64,000 nt of DNA from Burkholderiaceae bacterium (GCA_913776825.1 CAJYPV010000031.1:241534-305533), one strand, 5' to 3'; shown: positions 42,798-52,907, numbered from the stretch's first letter. Program-made: numbers and translations. Notes: generated by a model from the letters alone, not told the origin.

Positions 42798-45700
42798 ATG
42801 AGCCTTCCTCAACGGACCGCGATCGCGGTGGCCGCTGCCCAGGTCGCGATGATCGCGGGCACGCTGACCTTCGCCACGGGCGCTTTCGCGCAGGGCGCGC
42901 AGACCGCCGCGCCCGCCTCGGCGGCGTCCGCGCCCGCTGCTTCGACTTCGACATCGACATCGACATCAACGCCCGTCAGCACGGAGACGCCCACCAAGGT
43001 CGAAACCGTGATCGTCAGCGGCAAGCGCGCCGCGCTGAGCTCGGCCCAGCGCATCAAGCAGAACTCCGACGAGATCGTCGATTCCATCGTGGCCGACGAC
43101 ATCGGCAAGCTGCCCGACCGCTCGGTCACCGAAGTGCTCTCCCGCGTGGCTGGCGTGGCGATGGACCGCACCATGTCCAAGAGCGATCCGGAGCATTTCT
43201 CGGTCGAGGGCTCGGGCGTGACGATCCGCGGCCTGACCTGGGTGCGCTCGGAAATGAACGGCCGCGATTCGTTCTCGGCCAACGGCGGTCGCTCGCTCAA
43301 CTTCGAGGACGTGCCGCCCGAGCTGATGGCCGCGGTGGACATCTACAAGAACCCGTCCGCCGAGCAGATCGAAGGCGGTCTGGGCGGCCTGGTGAATCTG
43401 CGCACGGCCCTGCCGTTCGATTTTGACGGCCTCAAGACAGCGTTGTCAGTGCAGTCGACTTATTCGGACCTGAAGAAGAAATCATCGCCCAGCGTCTCGG
43501 GCATGGTGAGCAATCGCTGGAACACCGACCTGGGCCAGTTCGGCGCCATGCTGCATCTGGCCAACTCGCGCAGCGGCACCCGCACCGATGCCTTCCAGGT
43601 CGAGCCCTACTACCCGCTCGCCAATGCCGAAGCCGGCCAGGCCCCGGGCACCTATCGCTGGGTGCCGAAGGGCTCGGCCTGGCGCACGCTGGAATTCGAT
43701 CGCAAGCGCGAAGGTCTCTATGGCGCGCTGCAATGGAAGTACGACAGCGTCGACTCCAGCCTCACCTACTTCAAGAGCAAGTACCGGATGCAGTGGGATG
43801 AGCGCGCCATCTTCGCGCAGTCCGAACCGTACAAGCTGCGGGTCAGCGATGGCGTCTTCGGCGCCAACGGCGAGTTCCTGGCCGGCACCTTGCGCAACAC
43901 GGATGGCTCCGGCATCAACTTCGGCGCCGACACCCGCAGCGCCAATCGCGTATCCGAAACCCAGGACATCGGCTGGCGGGTGAACTGGAAGCCCAACAAC
44001 CGCTGGGTGCTGACGTCGGACCTGCAATACATCCGCGCGACCACCGATTCCTTCGACTCCACCGTGGCCACCGGCGTGCAGATGGAGAAGGAAACCATCG
44101 ACCTGCGCGGCAGCCGGCCGCAACTGATCTTCGACGATGCCGACCGGGCGGCGCTGGTCGATCCGTCGCGCTACTACTGGGCGTTCACGCAGGAGCATCG
44201 CGACAAGAGCAAAGCCACCGAGAAGGCCTGGAAGGGCGATGCCCGCTTCCGTTTCGAAGACGGCTTCCTGCAGGACCTGCGCTTCGGCGTTCGCCTGGCC
44301 GAGCGGGATGCGACCACCGTCAACACCATTCCGAATTACTTCTGGTCGCCGATCTCGCAAACCTGGCAACTGGGCTGGGACATCAACCAGCTCGCCTATC
44401 TGAACGATCCGCGCTTCAGCGGCAACAACTACGTCCACTCGTTCAAGAACTTCTTCGGCGGCAAGGCCAGCGTGCCCTCGCTGATCTTCCCGACGCTGAA
44501 CACGGCGACCGGCTATCCCAGCAGCTATGCCGCGCTGCATCAGTACCACGACATCCTCTGCGCCGAGGCGCATGCCGGCGACAGCAGCTCCTGCACGCGC
44601 TGGGCACCGGCCAGCTTCGGCACCGATCCGGCGGGCACGAATGACCAGAGCGAGAAGACGCAAGCCGCCTATGCGCAGTTGCGCTTCGCCTTCGACGATC
44701 TGCCGATGCCGGTGGACGGCAATGTCGGCCTGCGGCTGGTGCGCACCCGCACCGAAGCGGCGGGCTACACCGTCTTCACCGGCAAGCCCATCCCGGCCGG
44801 CGCGGTCGGCGTGCGGGTGCCGGTCATTGCCGACTTCTCCGAGCAGAGCACCTTCAGCCAGACCTACACCAACAGCCTGCCCAGCCTGAACCTGCGGATG
44901 AAGGCGACCGAGAAGCTGCAGTTCCGCTTCGCCGTCTCCAAGGCCGTCTCGCGTCCCGACTTCGACAAGCTGCAGGCCTACACCACGCTGTCGCAGGACT
45001 TCACCTCGTCCACCGACGGCAATGGCGTGACCAATGTGCTCAACGTCACCCGCAGCGGCACGGCCTCCGGCAATCCGATGCTCAAGCCGATCCGCGCCAC
45101 CCAGGCCGACCTGACCGCCGAGTGGTACTTCAGCCGCTCCGGCTCGCTGACCTTCGCCGCGTTCCACAAGGATCTGAAGGACGTCATCATCGACCAGACG
45201 ACCTCCAAGACCCTCACCGATGTGAACGGTCAGCCGCAGAACTTCACCGTCACCTCGCCGGTGAATGGCGCGAAGGGCAAGGTGAATGGCTTCGAGCTGG
45301 CCTTCCAGACCTATTTCGACAGCCTGCCCGGCTGGCTGTCGGGCTTCGGCGTGCAGGCCAACTACACCTATGTGGACAGCAGCACCAAGCTCTACCACCC
45401 GGTCTCCTCGGTCTACTGCGCCGGAGCCAACGACACCGGCAATCTGAACCTCAACCTCAACGGCTGCGACACCGACGGCCGCACCTTCGGCAACCTGCCG
45501 CTGGCCAACCTCTCCCGCAATTCCTACAACCTGTCGCTGATGTATGACCGCGGTCCGATCTCGGCCCGCCTGGCCTACAGCTGGCGCTCGAAGTACCTGC
45601 AGGCGGTGAATGTCAACGGCACCAAGGGCGGCGATGGCCTGGACACCAATCCGGCCAGCCCGACCGTCGGTGAAACCACGGTCGGCTGGGCGCTGCCGAC

Positions 45701-45896
45701 CTGGGCCGGCGACTACGGCCAGCTCGATGCCGGCGTCTACTACAAGTGGAACGACCACCTGACGCTGGGTCTCGAGGCGCAGAACCTCACCAACGCCACC
45801 TACAAGCAGTTGATGCAGCAGCACATCGGCATGATGGGCCGCGCCTGGTTCGACACCGGCCGGCGCTACACCCTCTCCGCCCGCATGAGCTTCTGA
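42798..45896 (+). CDS. TonB-dependent receptor for plant cell-wall oligosaccharides
   Basis: 1032-residue outer-membrane transporter of the large Xanthomonas/Caulobacter subgroup. Signal peptide ends near 'GAFAQG' (about residue 33). A Ser-Thr repeat linker (about 49-60) leads to a TonB-box-like 'VETVIVSGKR', then the plug ('LPDRSVTEVLSRVAGVAMDR', 'IRGLTWVRSEMNGRDSFS') and a long barrel ending in Phe ('YTLSARMSF'). Position between xylose genes and a GH35-GH74-GH95 series points to uptake of xyloglucan or xylan oligosaccharides. A well-placed GGAGA supports the start. Such receptors import oligomers up to several sugar units; the exact ligand is inferred from neighbours only. Confidence 0.93.
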   Translation: MSLPQRTAIAVAAAQVAMIAGTLTFATGAFAQGAQTAAPASAASAPAASTSTSTSTSTPVSTETPTKVETVIVSGKRAALSSAQRIKQNSDEIVDSIVADDIGKLPDRSVTEVLSRVAGVAMDRTMSKSDPEHFSVEGSGVTIRGLTWVRSEMNGRDSFSANGGRSLNFEDVPPELMAAVDIYKNPSAEQIEGGLGGLVNLRTALPFDFDGLKTALSVQSTYSDLKKKSSPSVSGMVSNRWNTDLGQFGAMLHLANSRSGTRTDAFQVEPYYPLANAEAGQAPGTYRWVPKGSAWRTLEFDRKREGLYGALQWKYDSVDSSLTYFKSKYRMQWDERAIFAQSEPYKLRVSDGVFGANGEFLAGTLRNTDGSGINFGADTRSANRVSETQDIGWRVNWKPNNRWVLTSDLQYIRATTDSFDSTVATGVQMEKETIDLRGSRPQLIFDDADRAALVDPSRYYWAFTQEHRDKSKATEKAWKGDARFRFEDGFLQDLRFGVRLAERDATTVNTIPNYFWSPISQTWQLGWDINQLAYLNDPRFSGNNYVHSFKNFFGGKASVPSLIFPTLNTATGYPSSYAALHQYHDILCAEAHAGDSSSCTRWAPASFGTDPAGTNDQSEKTQAAYAQLRFAFDDLPMPVDGNVGLRLVRTRTEAAGYTVFTGKPIPAGAVGVRVPVIADFSEQSTFSQTYTNSLPSLNLRMKATEKLQFRFAVSKAVSRPDFDKLQAYTTLSQDFTSSTDGNGVTNVLNVTRSGTASGNPMLKPIRATQADLTAEWYFSRSGSLTFAAFHKDLKDVIIDQTTSKTLTDVNGQPQNFTVTSPVNGAKGKVNGFELAFQTYFDSLPGWLSGFGVQANYTYVDSSTKLYHPVSSVYCAGANDTGNLNLNLNGCDTDGRTFGNLPLANLSRNSYNLSLMYDRGPISARLAYSWRSKYLQAVNVNGTKGGDGLDTNPASPTVGETTVGWALPTWAGDYGQLDAGVYYKWNDHLTLGLEAQNLTNATYKQLMQQHIGMMGRAWFDTGRRYTLSARMSF
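42941..42971. repeat. TCGAC-rich hexanucleotide repeat in the receptor gene
   Basis: TCGACT/TCGACA units repeat about five times in frame and encode a Ser-Thr run just before the TonB box. A change in copy number would alter only linker length. Confidence 0.85.
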
Positions 45897-46024
45897 CCGT
45901 GGCGTCCACCGCGCTGCGACCGGCGTCTGGCCGGCTGGCGCGGTGACCAACGCCTGACGCCATCGTGGCCCGCGTGGCCATCGTGGCCATCGTGCTGATC
46001 GTGGTTTTCGCCAAGGACGTTCCG

Positions 46025-47833
46025 TTGACTCTGCTCACCTTGCCCTCCTCTGCTGTCCCGCCGCGCCGTGCGGGTGTGTCACCGCGCGCGGTCCACAGCG
46101 ATCGCCTCCAGGCGCTCGAAACCGTGCGCGGCGCCGCGCGCTCGCTGTCGCGCTCGCCGCGAGCCCGATGGCTGCGTGCGGTGCCCCGCGCCCTGTCCAT
46201 CGCCGCGCTGATGACCCTGGCCATCTCGACCGTCGCCACCAGCGCCGTCGCCGCCGAACTGCCACGCCTGGTGGCGCGAGACGGCCGTCACGCGCTGCTG
46301 GTTGACGGCCAGCCCTATCTGATCCTGGGCGCGCAGGTGCACAACTCCAGCAACTCGGCCGAGGCGCTGCAGCAGGTCTGGCCGGCGGTGAAGGATGCGC
46401 AGGCCAATACCGTCGTCGTGCCGGTGGCCTGGGAGCAGGTCGAGGCGCAGGAGGGCCAGTTCGACTTCAGCTTCGTCGACACCCTGCTCGCGCAAGCGCG
46501 TGAGCGCGGCGTGCGGGTGGTGCTGCTGTGGTTCGCGACCTGGAAGAACACCAGCCCGCAATATGCGCCGGCCTGGGTCAAGCTGGACAACCAGCGTTTC
46601 CCGCGCATGCGCGATGCGCAGGGCCAGCCCAGCTACTGCCTCTCGCCCTTCGGTGCGCAGACCCTGGCGGCGGACAAGCGCGCCTTCGTCGCCTTGATGA
46701 CGCATCTGAAGCAGGTCGATGAGGCGCATCGCACCGTCATCATGGTGCAGGTGCAGAACGAGGTCGGCACCTATGGCCTGGCGCGTGACCATGGGCCGGA
46801 GGCACGACAGGCCTTCGAGGCCGACGTCCCCGCCGAGGTCCTGCGCCGCCAGAAGTCGCCGGTGCCGGGCGCGTCCCGCGGTTCCTGGAAGGCCGTCTAC
46901 GGCGACTATGCCGAGCAGTATTTCCACAGCTGGGCGATCGCTCGCTACATCGGCGAGATCGCGGCGGCCGGACGCCGGGTCTATGACCTGCCGATGTTCG
47001 TCAACAACGCCTTGCGCGACCCCATCGCCCCGATGGCGCCGTGGAAGTCGGACTTCGCCAGCGGCGGTCCGACCCATGACGTGATCGACCTCTACAAGGC
47101 CGCCGCCCCGAAGATCGACATCATCGGTCCGGACATCTACATGCCCGAATCGACCAAGGTCGCGGCCGTGCTGCAGCAGTTCCAGCGCCGCGACAACGCG
47201 CTCTGGGTGCCGGAGATCGGCAACGCGGCGACCTACGCCCGCTACCACTACGCCATCCTCGGCCAGGGCGCCATCGGCGTCGCGCCGTTCGGCGTGGACT
47301 ATGCCGACTACAGCAACTATCCGCTCGGCTCGCCGCACACCGATGCCCGCATGACCGCACCCATCGCGGCGGTCTACGGGGTGTTCCGTCCGATGGCCTC
47401 GCAGTGGGCCCGATGGGCGCTGGAGGGCCGCACCCACGGCGTGGCGGAGGGCGATGATCGCCAGCCGCAGACCGTCGCGCTCAAGGGCTGGACCGCCAGG
47501 ATCAGCTTCGGCGAATGGCAATTCGGCGAACGCAGCTGGCCGCAGTTGAAGGACGACGCACCGCCCAGCGCCGCCCGCCCGCAAGGGGGCGTGGCGATCG
47601 CGCAGATCGGCGATGACGAATTCATCGTCACCGGCCAGTCGGCCCGGGTGCGCTTCGATGCCGACGCATCGTTCAAAGGCCTCGGCACGATGCTGATCCA
47701 CGCGCAGGAAGGTCGCTTCGGGCCCGATGGTCGCTGGATCACCCGCCGCAACTGGAATGGCGATCAGGTCGATTGGGGCCTCAACCTGCCGGCCACGCCC
47801 ACCGTGCTGAAGGTCAAGCTCGGACGGTATTGA
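46025..47833 (+). CDS. GH35 beta-galactosidase
   Basis: 602 residues from this start. Family GH35 with the acid/base Glu in 'MVQVQNEVGTYG' and the nucleophile Glu in 'ALWVPEIGNAAT', and a C-terminal domain like DUF5597. It would remove terminal beta-galactose from xyloglucan side chains, probably in the periplasm. Start is doubtful: a TTG at 46025 with AAGGA seven bases upstream is chosen. A GTG at 45965 lacks a ribosome binding site, and a GTG at 46181 gives the neatest signal peptide (ending 'TSAVAAE'). The receptor gene ends 128 bp upstream and the xyloglucanase follows 81 bp downstream. Confidence 0.9.
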   Translation: MTLLTLPSSAVPPRRAGVSPRAVHSDRLQALETVRGAARSLSRSPRARWLRAVPRALSIAALMTLAISTVATSAVAAELPRLVARDGRHALLVDGQPYLILGAQVHNSSNSAEALQQVWPAVKDAQANTVVVPVAWEQVEAQEGQFDFSFVDTLLAQARERGVRVVLLWFATWKNTSPQYAPAWVKLDNQRFPRMRDAQGQPSYCLSPFGAQTLAADKRAFVALMTHLKQVDEAHRTVIMVQVQNEVGTYGLARDHGPEARQAFEADVPAEVLRRQKSPVPGASRGSWKAVYGDYAEQYFHSWAIARYIGEIAAAGRRVYDLPMFVNNALRDPIAPMAPWKSDFASGGPTHDVIDLYKAAAPKIDIIGPDIYMPESTKVAAVLQQFQRRDNALWVPEIGNAATYARYHYAILGQGAIGVAPFGVDYADYSNYPLGSPHTDARMTAPIAAVYGVFRPMASQWARWALEGRTHGVAEGDDRQPQTVALKGWTARISFGEWQFGERSWPQLKDDAPPSAARPQGGVAIAQIGDDEFIVTGQSARVRFDADASFKGLGTMLIHAQEGRFGPDGRWITRRNWNGDQVDWGLNLPATPTVLKVKLGRY

Positions 47834-47914
47834 GCGAGCAGAGTCTCGCCATCACCGGCCGATCACCGTCGCACCCTCCCACCTCCTCCGCACGTGCCAC
47901 CAGGACCATCGCCC

Positions 47915-50356
47915 ATGCAACGTCGCCGCTTCATAGCCCAATCCGCCGGCCTCGCGGCGCTCTCCAGCGCCAGCCTGCCCGCCGCGATGGCGTCCGGCGC
48001 GGGCGCGTCCGCAGCGGCCAGCGTCGAGCGCTACGACTGGCGCAGCGTGCCCTTCGGCGGCGGCGGCTACATCGACGGCTTGCTGTTTCATCCGCGCGAG
48101 CCCGGTCTGCTCTATTGCCGCACCGACATCGGCGGCGCTTATCGCTATGAGCCGCAGGGCCGTCGGTGGTCGCCTTTGCTGGACCACCTCGACAAGGCCG
48201 ATGCCGACCTGATGGGCGTGCTCAGTCTGGCGGTCGATCCGCAGCACCCCGATCGGCTCTACGCGCTCTGCGGCCTTTATCTGACGCCGGAGGTGCGCGA
48301 CGGCGCGCTGCTCGCCTCCAACGACCGCGGTCGCAGCTGGACGGTGCATGAGCTGGGCCTCAAGGTCGGCGGCAACTCGCCCGGCCGGGGCAGCGGCGAG
48401 CGGCTGCAGGTGGACCCGTGGGACGGCGAGGTGATCTATCTGGGCAGCTCGCAGGACGGCCTGTTCAAAAGCACCGACCGAGGCCGCCGCTTCCAGCGGC
48501 TGGACCTGCCGGTGCGCCATGTGTCGCTGGTGCTGGTGGACCCGGCCAGCGGCCGCGCCGGGCAGGCGGCCACACGACTCTATGTCGGCAGCCACGACCA
48601 ACCCGGACTGTATGTGTCCAACGATGGCGGCCGCAGCTTCGAGCGCGAACCCGGCACCCCGCCACTGGCCCCGCAACATGCGGCCATCGGACCGGACGGC
48701 GTGCTGTTCGTCGCCTTCTCGATCGGGGATGGCCGTCACGTCGCCAATCCGAGCTATGCCACCACGGGCGCTGTCTGGAAGCGCACCATGCAAGACGGGC
48801 GCGCGATCTGGACCGACATCACTCCCGTCAAGCCCGGCCTCGGTGCCAAGGGCTTCGGCTATTCCGGCGTCGACGTGGATCGCCAGCGCCCGGGTCGTGT
48901 GATCGTCTCCACCATCGAGCGCTGGGCCGATGGCGATGACCTGTTCCTCAGCGAAGACGGCGGCGACTCCTGGACCGCCCTCGGCGCGCGATCGCGTCAT
49001 GAGCTCGGCGCCCATCCCTGGCTGACCAACTACAAGCGCGCCACCCGTCGACCCGATCCCATGGGCCACTGGATGGCGGACGTGAAGATCGATCCGTTCA
49101 ACAGCGACCGCGCGGTCTACGGCACCGGCTACGGCTTGTGGATGACCGAGAACCTCTCCCAGGCCACGCGCACCGCCGAGCCGGCTGGCGCGGTGACCTG
49201 GCGCTTCGAGGTCGATCAGATCGAGGAGACCGCCACCCTTGAAATCAGAAGCCCGGCCGTCGGCCCGACCCTGCTCGCCGCGATGGGCGATGTGTCCGGC
49301 GCGGCCTGGCATCAGGTCGGCGGCTCACCGGACGCGGGCCTGTTCGCGCCCAGCAACGAGACCAACCGATCGGTGGACTTCGCGGAACGCGTGCCGCGGC
49401 TGATGGCGCGCACGTCCGACCACTGCGCCACCGGCGGCTATGTGTCGCGCGATGCGGGCGCCAGTTGGCTGGCGTTCGGTCCCTCACCTCGCGTGGCGAA
49501 AACTGCCCAGGGCGGCCGCGCGCCGACCGGTCTGGTCGCCGTGAGCGCGCAAGGCGGTTCGATGGTGTGGGCGCCGGAACGGCAACCCGCGCTGTGGTCG
49601 CACGACGAGGGTCGACAGTGGACGATCTGCCAGGGCTGGCCGGCCGATCCCGGTCCGCAACTGGCGCCGGTGGCCGATCGCGCGGTGGAGGGCGTGTTCT
49701 ACCTGCTCGACCGCACGCGGGGCCAGGTCTTGCTGAGCCGGGACGGCGGGCGGTCCTTCGTCCCTGCGCTCACCGGTCTGCCGCCGTTGGATGATCATCC
49801 GGACGCGCAACTCGTCAGCGCCGCCGGCCCGGGCCGAGACCTCTGGCTGGCGCTTCCCAATGGGCTGTTCCGACTCCCGGATGCGGCGCGCGCCCTGGGC
49901 GCCATGCCGGGAGCAGCCGGCTCGCCGGCGACCGCAGGTTCACCCACGCGCCGCGCCTTCAGTGACCTCACCCCGGTCGCCCCGGTGGCCGAGGCCTGGA
50001 TGGTGGCGCTCGGCAAGCCGGCGCCTGGAGCGAGCGCATCAGCGATCTATGTGTGGGGACGGGTCTCCGTGGCCGGCGCTTCCCCCGAGGAAGGCTTCTT
50101 TCGCAGCGACGACGACGGCCAACGCTTCGTGCGCATCAGCGATGCGCTGCATCGCTACGGACGACTGCTGTCGATGACCGCCGACGCGCGCACCCACGGA
50201 ACGCTCTATCTGGCGCCGCATGGGCGTGGCGTCATCGTGGGCCGCCCCGCCACCGCCGCAGCGACCCCATCGACCAAGACCCCGACCAAAGCCAGCGCCA
50301 ACGCCAAGGGCTCAACGGCGAAGCCCACGGCGGCGTCCGAGAAGACGACGCGATGA
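47915..50356 (+). CDS. GH74 xyloglucanase with Tat signal
   Basis: 813-residue endo-xyloglucanase or oligoxyloglucan hydrolase. The N-terminus 'MQRRRFIAQSAGLAALSSAS' is a twin-arginine export signal, so it is folded before export. Two seven-bladed propellers follow, with Asp-box motifs ('ASNDRGRSWTV', 'FKSTDRGRRFQRL', 'VSNDGGRSFER', 'LLSRDGGRSFVP'). The two catalytic Asp motifs of GH74 are visible: 'CRTDIGGAYRYE' and 'AMGDVSGAAWH'. The C-terminal about 35 residues are Lys/Thr/Ala rich and probably unstructured. The stop overlaps the GH95 start (ATGA). It should cut the xyloglucan backbone, supplying oligosaccharides to the GH35, GH95 and GH1 enzymes. Confidence 0.93.
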   Translation: MQRRRFIAQSAGLAALSSASLPAAMASGAGASAAASVERYDWRSVPFGGGGYIDGLLFHPREPGLLYCRTDIGGAYRYEPQGRRWSPLLDHLDKADADLMGVLSLAVDPQHPDRLYALCGLYLTPEVRDGALLASNDRGRSWTVHELGLKVGGNSPGRGSGERLQVDPWDGEVIYLGSSQDGLFKSTDRGRRFQRLDLPVRHVSLVLVDPASGRAGQAATRLYVGSHDQPGLYVSNDGGRSFEREPGTPPLAPQHAAIGPDGVLFVAFSIGDGRHVANPSYATTGAVWKRTMQDGRAIWTDITPVKPGLGAKGFGYSGVDVDRQRPGRVIVSTIERWADGDDLFLSEDGGDSWTALGARSRHELGAHPWLTNYKRATRRPDPMGHWMADVKIDPFNSDRAVYGTGYGLWMTENLSQATRTAEPAGAVTWRFEVDQIEETATLEIRSPAVGPTLLAAMGDVSGAAWHQVGGSPDAGLFAPSNETNRSVDFAERVPRLMARTSDHCATGGYVSRDAGASWLAFGPSPRVAKTAQGGRAPTGLVAVSAQGGSMVWAPERQPALWSHDEGRQWTICQGWPADPGPQLAPVADRAVEGVFYLLDRTRGQVLLSRDGGRSFVPALTGLPPLDDHPDAQLVSAAGPGRDLWLALPNGLFRLPDAARALGAMPGAAGSPATAGSPTRRAFSDLTPVAPVAEAWMVALGKPAPGASASAIYVWGRVSVAGASPEEGFFRSDDDGQRFVRISDALHRYGRLLSMTADARTHGTLYLAPHGRGVIVGRPATAAATPSTKTPTKASANAKGSTAKPTAASEKTTR

Positions 50357-52857
50357 CCATGCATCCCAAGACGACCACCTCTCGCGCCCACCTGGGCGCG
50401 CTGGCCTGCTCATGGGCCTGCGGGGTGACGCTCGCCGTCGTCGCCGCACTCGCGCCGCTGAAGGCCTCGGCCTCCGACCTGCGCCTGCACTACACCGCGC
50501 CCGCCCCCGACACGCCCGAGGGCTGGGAGCGCCAAGCCTTGCCGATCGGGAATGGTCGGCTGGGCGCGATGCTGTTTGGCGGGCTCGCGCAGGACCGTCT
50601 GCAGTTCAACGACAACACCTTGTGGACCGGCGACCGCCGCATCATGGGCGCCTATCAGCCCTTCGGCGACCTGGTGCTGACCTTGCCCGGCCATGACCGC
50701 GACAGCGCGGACTACCAGCGCAGCCTCGACCTCGGCGAGGCGATCCATCGCGTCCGCTATCGCCAGGGCGAGGTGCAGTTCCGCCGCGAGGTGCTGGCCA
50801 GCCATCCGGGACAAGTCATCGTGCTGCGCCTGACCGCCGACCGGCCGGGGCAGTACACCGGCAGCCTGGCGCTGCGGGACCGCCACGGCGCGCACATCGT
50901 GGCGGCCGGCAGCCGGCTGTATGCCACTGGCTCGCTCGCGGGCTATGTGGTGCCGCGCACCGACGGCCAGACCAATGATCAGCCGCCCAGCACCAATCGC
51001 ATGAGTTATGCGGCGCAGGCGCAGGTCGTGGCCGAAGGCGGCACGGTGCGGGTGGACGGCGATCGTCTGCGGTTCAGCGGCTGTGATGCGCTGACCATCG
51101 TGCTGGGCGCCGGCACCAGCTATGTGCCGGATGCCGCGCGCGATTTTCAGGGCGAGCATCCGTTGGCGCGGGTCACCGCGCAAGTCGATGCGGCCGCCGC
51201 GACGCCGTGGGACCAATTGCGCGAGCGCCACGTGGCGGACCATCGCCGCTTCTTCGACCGACTGTCCTTGCGGCTGGGCCACACCGACGCCGCGCGCCGC
51301 GACCTGCCCACCGATGAGCGTCTGCGCCGCTACACGCAAGATGGCCAGGACCCCGAGCTCGAAGCGCTGCACACGCAGTTCGGCCGCTATCTGCTGATCG
51401 CCAGCTCGCGCGACTCGCTGCCGGCGAATCTGCAGGGGCTGTGGAACGACAGCCTCACGCCGCCCTGGAATTCGGACTATCACACCAACATCAATGTCCA
51501 GATGAACTACTGGCCCGCCGAGACCGCCAATCTCGCGGAGCTGGCCCAGCCCTTCCTGCGATTCGTGCAAAGCCAGGTGCCGGTCTATCGTCAGGCGGTG
51601 GCGGAGGTGGCGGCGCAAGCCGCACAAGCCGCGGTCGCCTCGTCGACGGGCGCATCGGCCGCCTCGTCGACCGGTGCGTCCGCCGAGCCCATCCCCATCG
51701 ATGCGCATGCCGGCAACGCCCGTCCGCCGGAGGAGCGATTCCTGGATGCGCGCGGCCGCCCGGTCCCGGGATGGACGGTGCGCACCGAATCGAATCCGTT
51801 CGGCGCGATGGGCTATCTCTGGAACAAGACCGGCAATGCCTGGTATGCCCAGCAATTCTGGGAGCACTACGCCTTCGGCGGCGACCGGCGCTATCTGCGC
51901 GAGGTGGCCCTGCCCTTGATGAAGGAAGTCGTGCGCTTCTGGGAAGCCCAGCTCAAGACCTTGCCCGATGGCCGACTGGTCGCACCGCAAGGCTGGTCTC
52001 CGGAACACGGTCCGGTGGAAGACGGCGTCAGCTACGACCAGCAGATCCTCTGGGACCTGTTCAACAACGCCGTCGCCGCCGCCGACGCGCTGGGCACCGA
52101 GCCGGCCTGGCGCCGTCATGTCGCGTCCTTGCGCGATCGGCTGGCCGGTCCGCAGGTGGGCCGCTGGGGCCAGTTGCTCGAATGGCTGCAGGAGAAGAAC
52201 GACCCGGTGCTCGACACCCCTGGCGACACCCATCGCCATGTGTCGCATCTGTTCGGGCTGTTCCCCGGCCGTCAGATCTCGACCGCCCGCACGCCGGCCT
52301 GGGCAGCGGCGGCGCGTCGCACGCTGGAAGCGCGTGGGGATGCGGGCACCGGCTGGTCGATGGCCTGGAAGATGGCGTTCTGGGCGCGGCTGGGCGATGG
52401 CGATCGCGCCTACCGCATGCTGCGCGGCTTGCTCGCCACGCCGGGCGCCCGCGCCTCGGAACAGCGCAGCAGCGGCACCGAGCACAACAACGCGGGCGGC
52501 ACCTATGCCAACTTGCTGGATGCCCATCCGCCGTTCCAGATCGACGGCAACTTCGGCTACACCGCCGCCGTCATCGAGATGCTGCTGCAATCGCATGCCG
52601 ATGAGATCGCCCTGCTGCCCGCCCTGCCCTCGGCCTGGTCCGAAGGCGAAGCCAAGGGCCTGCGCGCTCGCGGCGGCCTGACCGTCGACCTGCGCTGGTC
52701 GGCCGGCCGATTGAATGCCGTGCGATTGCAGGCGTCCGCCACCGGCTTCGACGGCGCACGCGCCGTGCAACTGCGGGTCGGCGATCGGCGCACCCGTCTC
52801 ACGCTTCGACCCGGCGAGGCCCGCCAGCTCGATGGCGACCTCCGACCGCTGCCATGA
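50353..52857 (+). CDS. GH95 alpha-L-fucosidase
   Basis: 834-residue glycosidase removing alpha-1,2-fucose (or galactose) from xyloglucan side chains. The signal peptide ends near 'LKASAS' (about residue 40). N-terminal beta-domain begins 'LHYTAPAPDTPEGWERQALP' with 'IGNGRLGAMLFGGLAQDRLQ'. The (alpha/alpha)6 catalytic barrel contains 'YHTNINVQMNYWPAETANL' (the Asn pair), 'GWSPEHGPVEDGVSYDQQIL' and 'FQIDGNFGYTAAVIEML' (catalytic Asp region). Inside the barrel, near residue 430, is an extra Ser-Thr-Gly-Ala insert made by two 24-bp copies. Starts by ATGA overlap with the GH74 stop. A periplasmic location is likely. Confidence 0.93.
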   Translation: MTMHPKTTTSRAHLGALACSWACGVTLAVVAALAPLKASASDLRLHYTAPAPDTPEGWERQALPIGNGRLGAMLFGGLAQDRLQFNDNTLWTGDRRIMGAYQPFGDLVLTLPGHDRDSADYQRSLDLGEAIHRVRYRQGEVQFRREVLASHPGQVIVLRLTADRPGQYTGSLALRDRHGAHIVAAGSRLYATGSLAGYVVPRTDGQTNDQPPSTNRMSYAAQAQVVAEGGTVRVDGDRLRFSGCDALTIVLGAGTSYVPDAARDFQGEHPLARVTAQVDAAAATPWDQLRERHVADHRRFFDRLSLRLGHTDAARRDLPTDERLRRYTQDGQDPELEALHTQFGRYLLIASSRDSLPANLQGLWNDSLTPPWNSDYHTNINVQMNYWPAETANLAELAQPFLRFVQSQVPVYRQAVAEVAAQAAQAAVASSTGASAASSTGASAEPIPIDAHAGNARPPEERFLDARGRPVPGWTVRTESNPFGAMGYLWNKTGNAWYAQQFWEHYAFGGDRRYLREVALPLMKEVVRFWEAQLKTLPDGRLVAPQGWSPEHGPVEDGVSYDQQILWDLFNNAVAAADALGTEPAWRRHVASLRDRLAGPQVGRWGQLLEWLQEKNDPVLDTPGDTHRHVSHLFGLFPGRQISTARTPAWAAAARRTLEARGDAGTGWSMAWKMAFWARLGDGDRAYRMLRGLLATPGARASEQRSSGTEHNNAGGTYANLLDAHPPFQIDGNFGYTAAVIEMLLQSHADEIALLPALPSAWSEGEAKGLRARGGLTVDLRWSAGRLNAVRLQASATGFDGARAVQLRVGDRRTRLTLRPGEARQLDGDLRPLP
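51637..51684. repeat. Two tandem 24-bp repeats inside the GH95 gene
   Basis: Two near-identical 24-base units, one following the other, each encoding Ala-Ser-Ser-Thr-Gly-Ala-Ser-Ala. They differ at a few third positions, so the duplication is not brand new. The added loop lies between helices of the catalytic barrel. Confidence 0.85.
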
Positions 52858-52907
52858 CGGCGCCCTGCACGGCGCTGCCCCTCTGACCTCACCTCGGCCA
52901 TTCCTCC

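Noticed and set aside
43482..45950. 822-codon open frame on the minus strand opposite the TonB receptor
   Set aside because: Mirror-image frame of a high-GC gene; composition is Arg/Gly/Val noise and no motif is recognisable, while the plus strand has a complete receptor.
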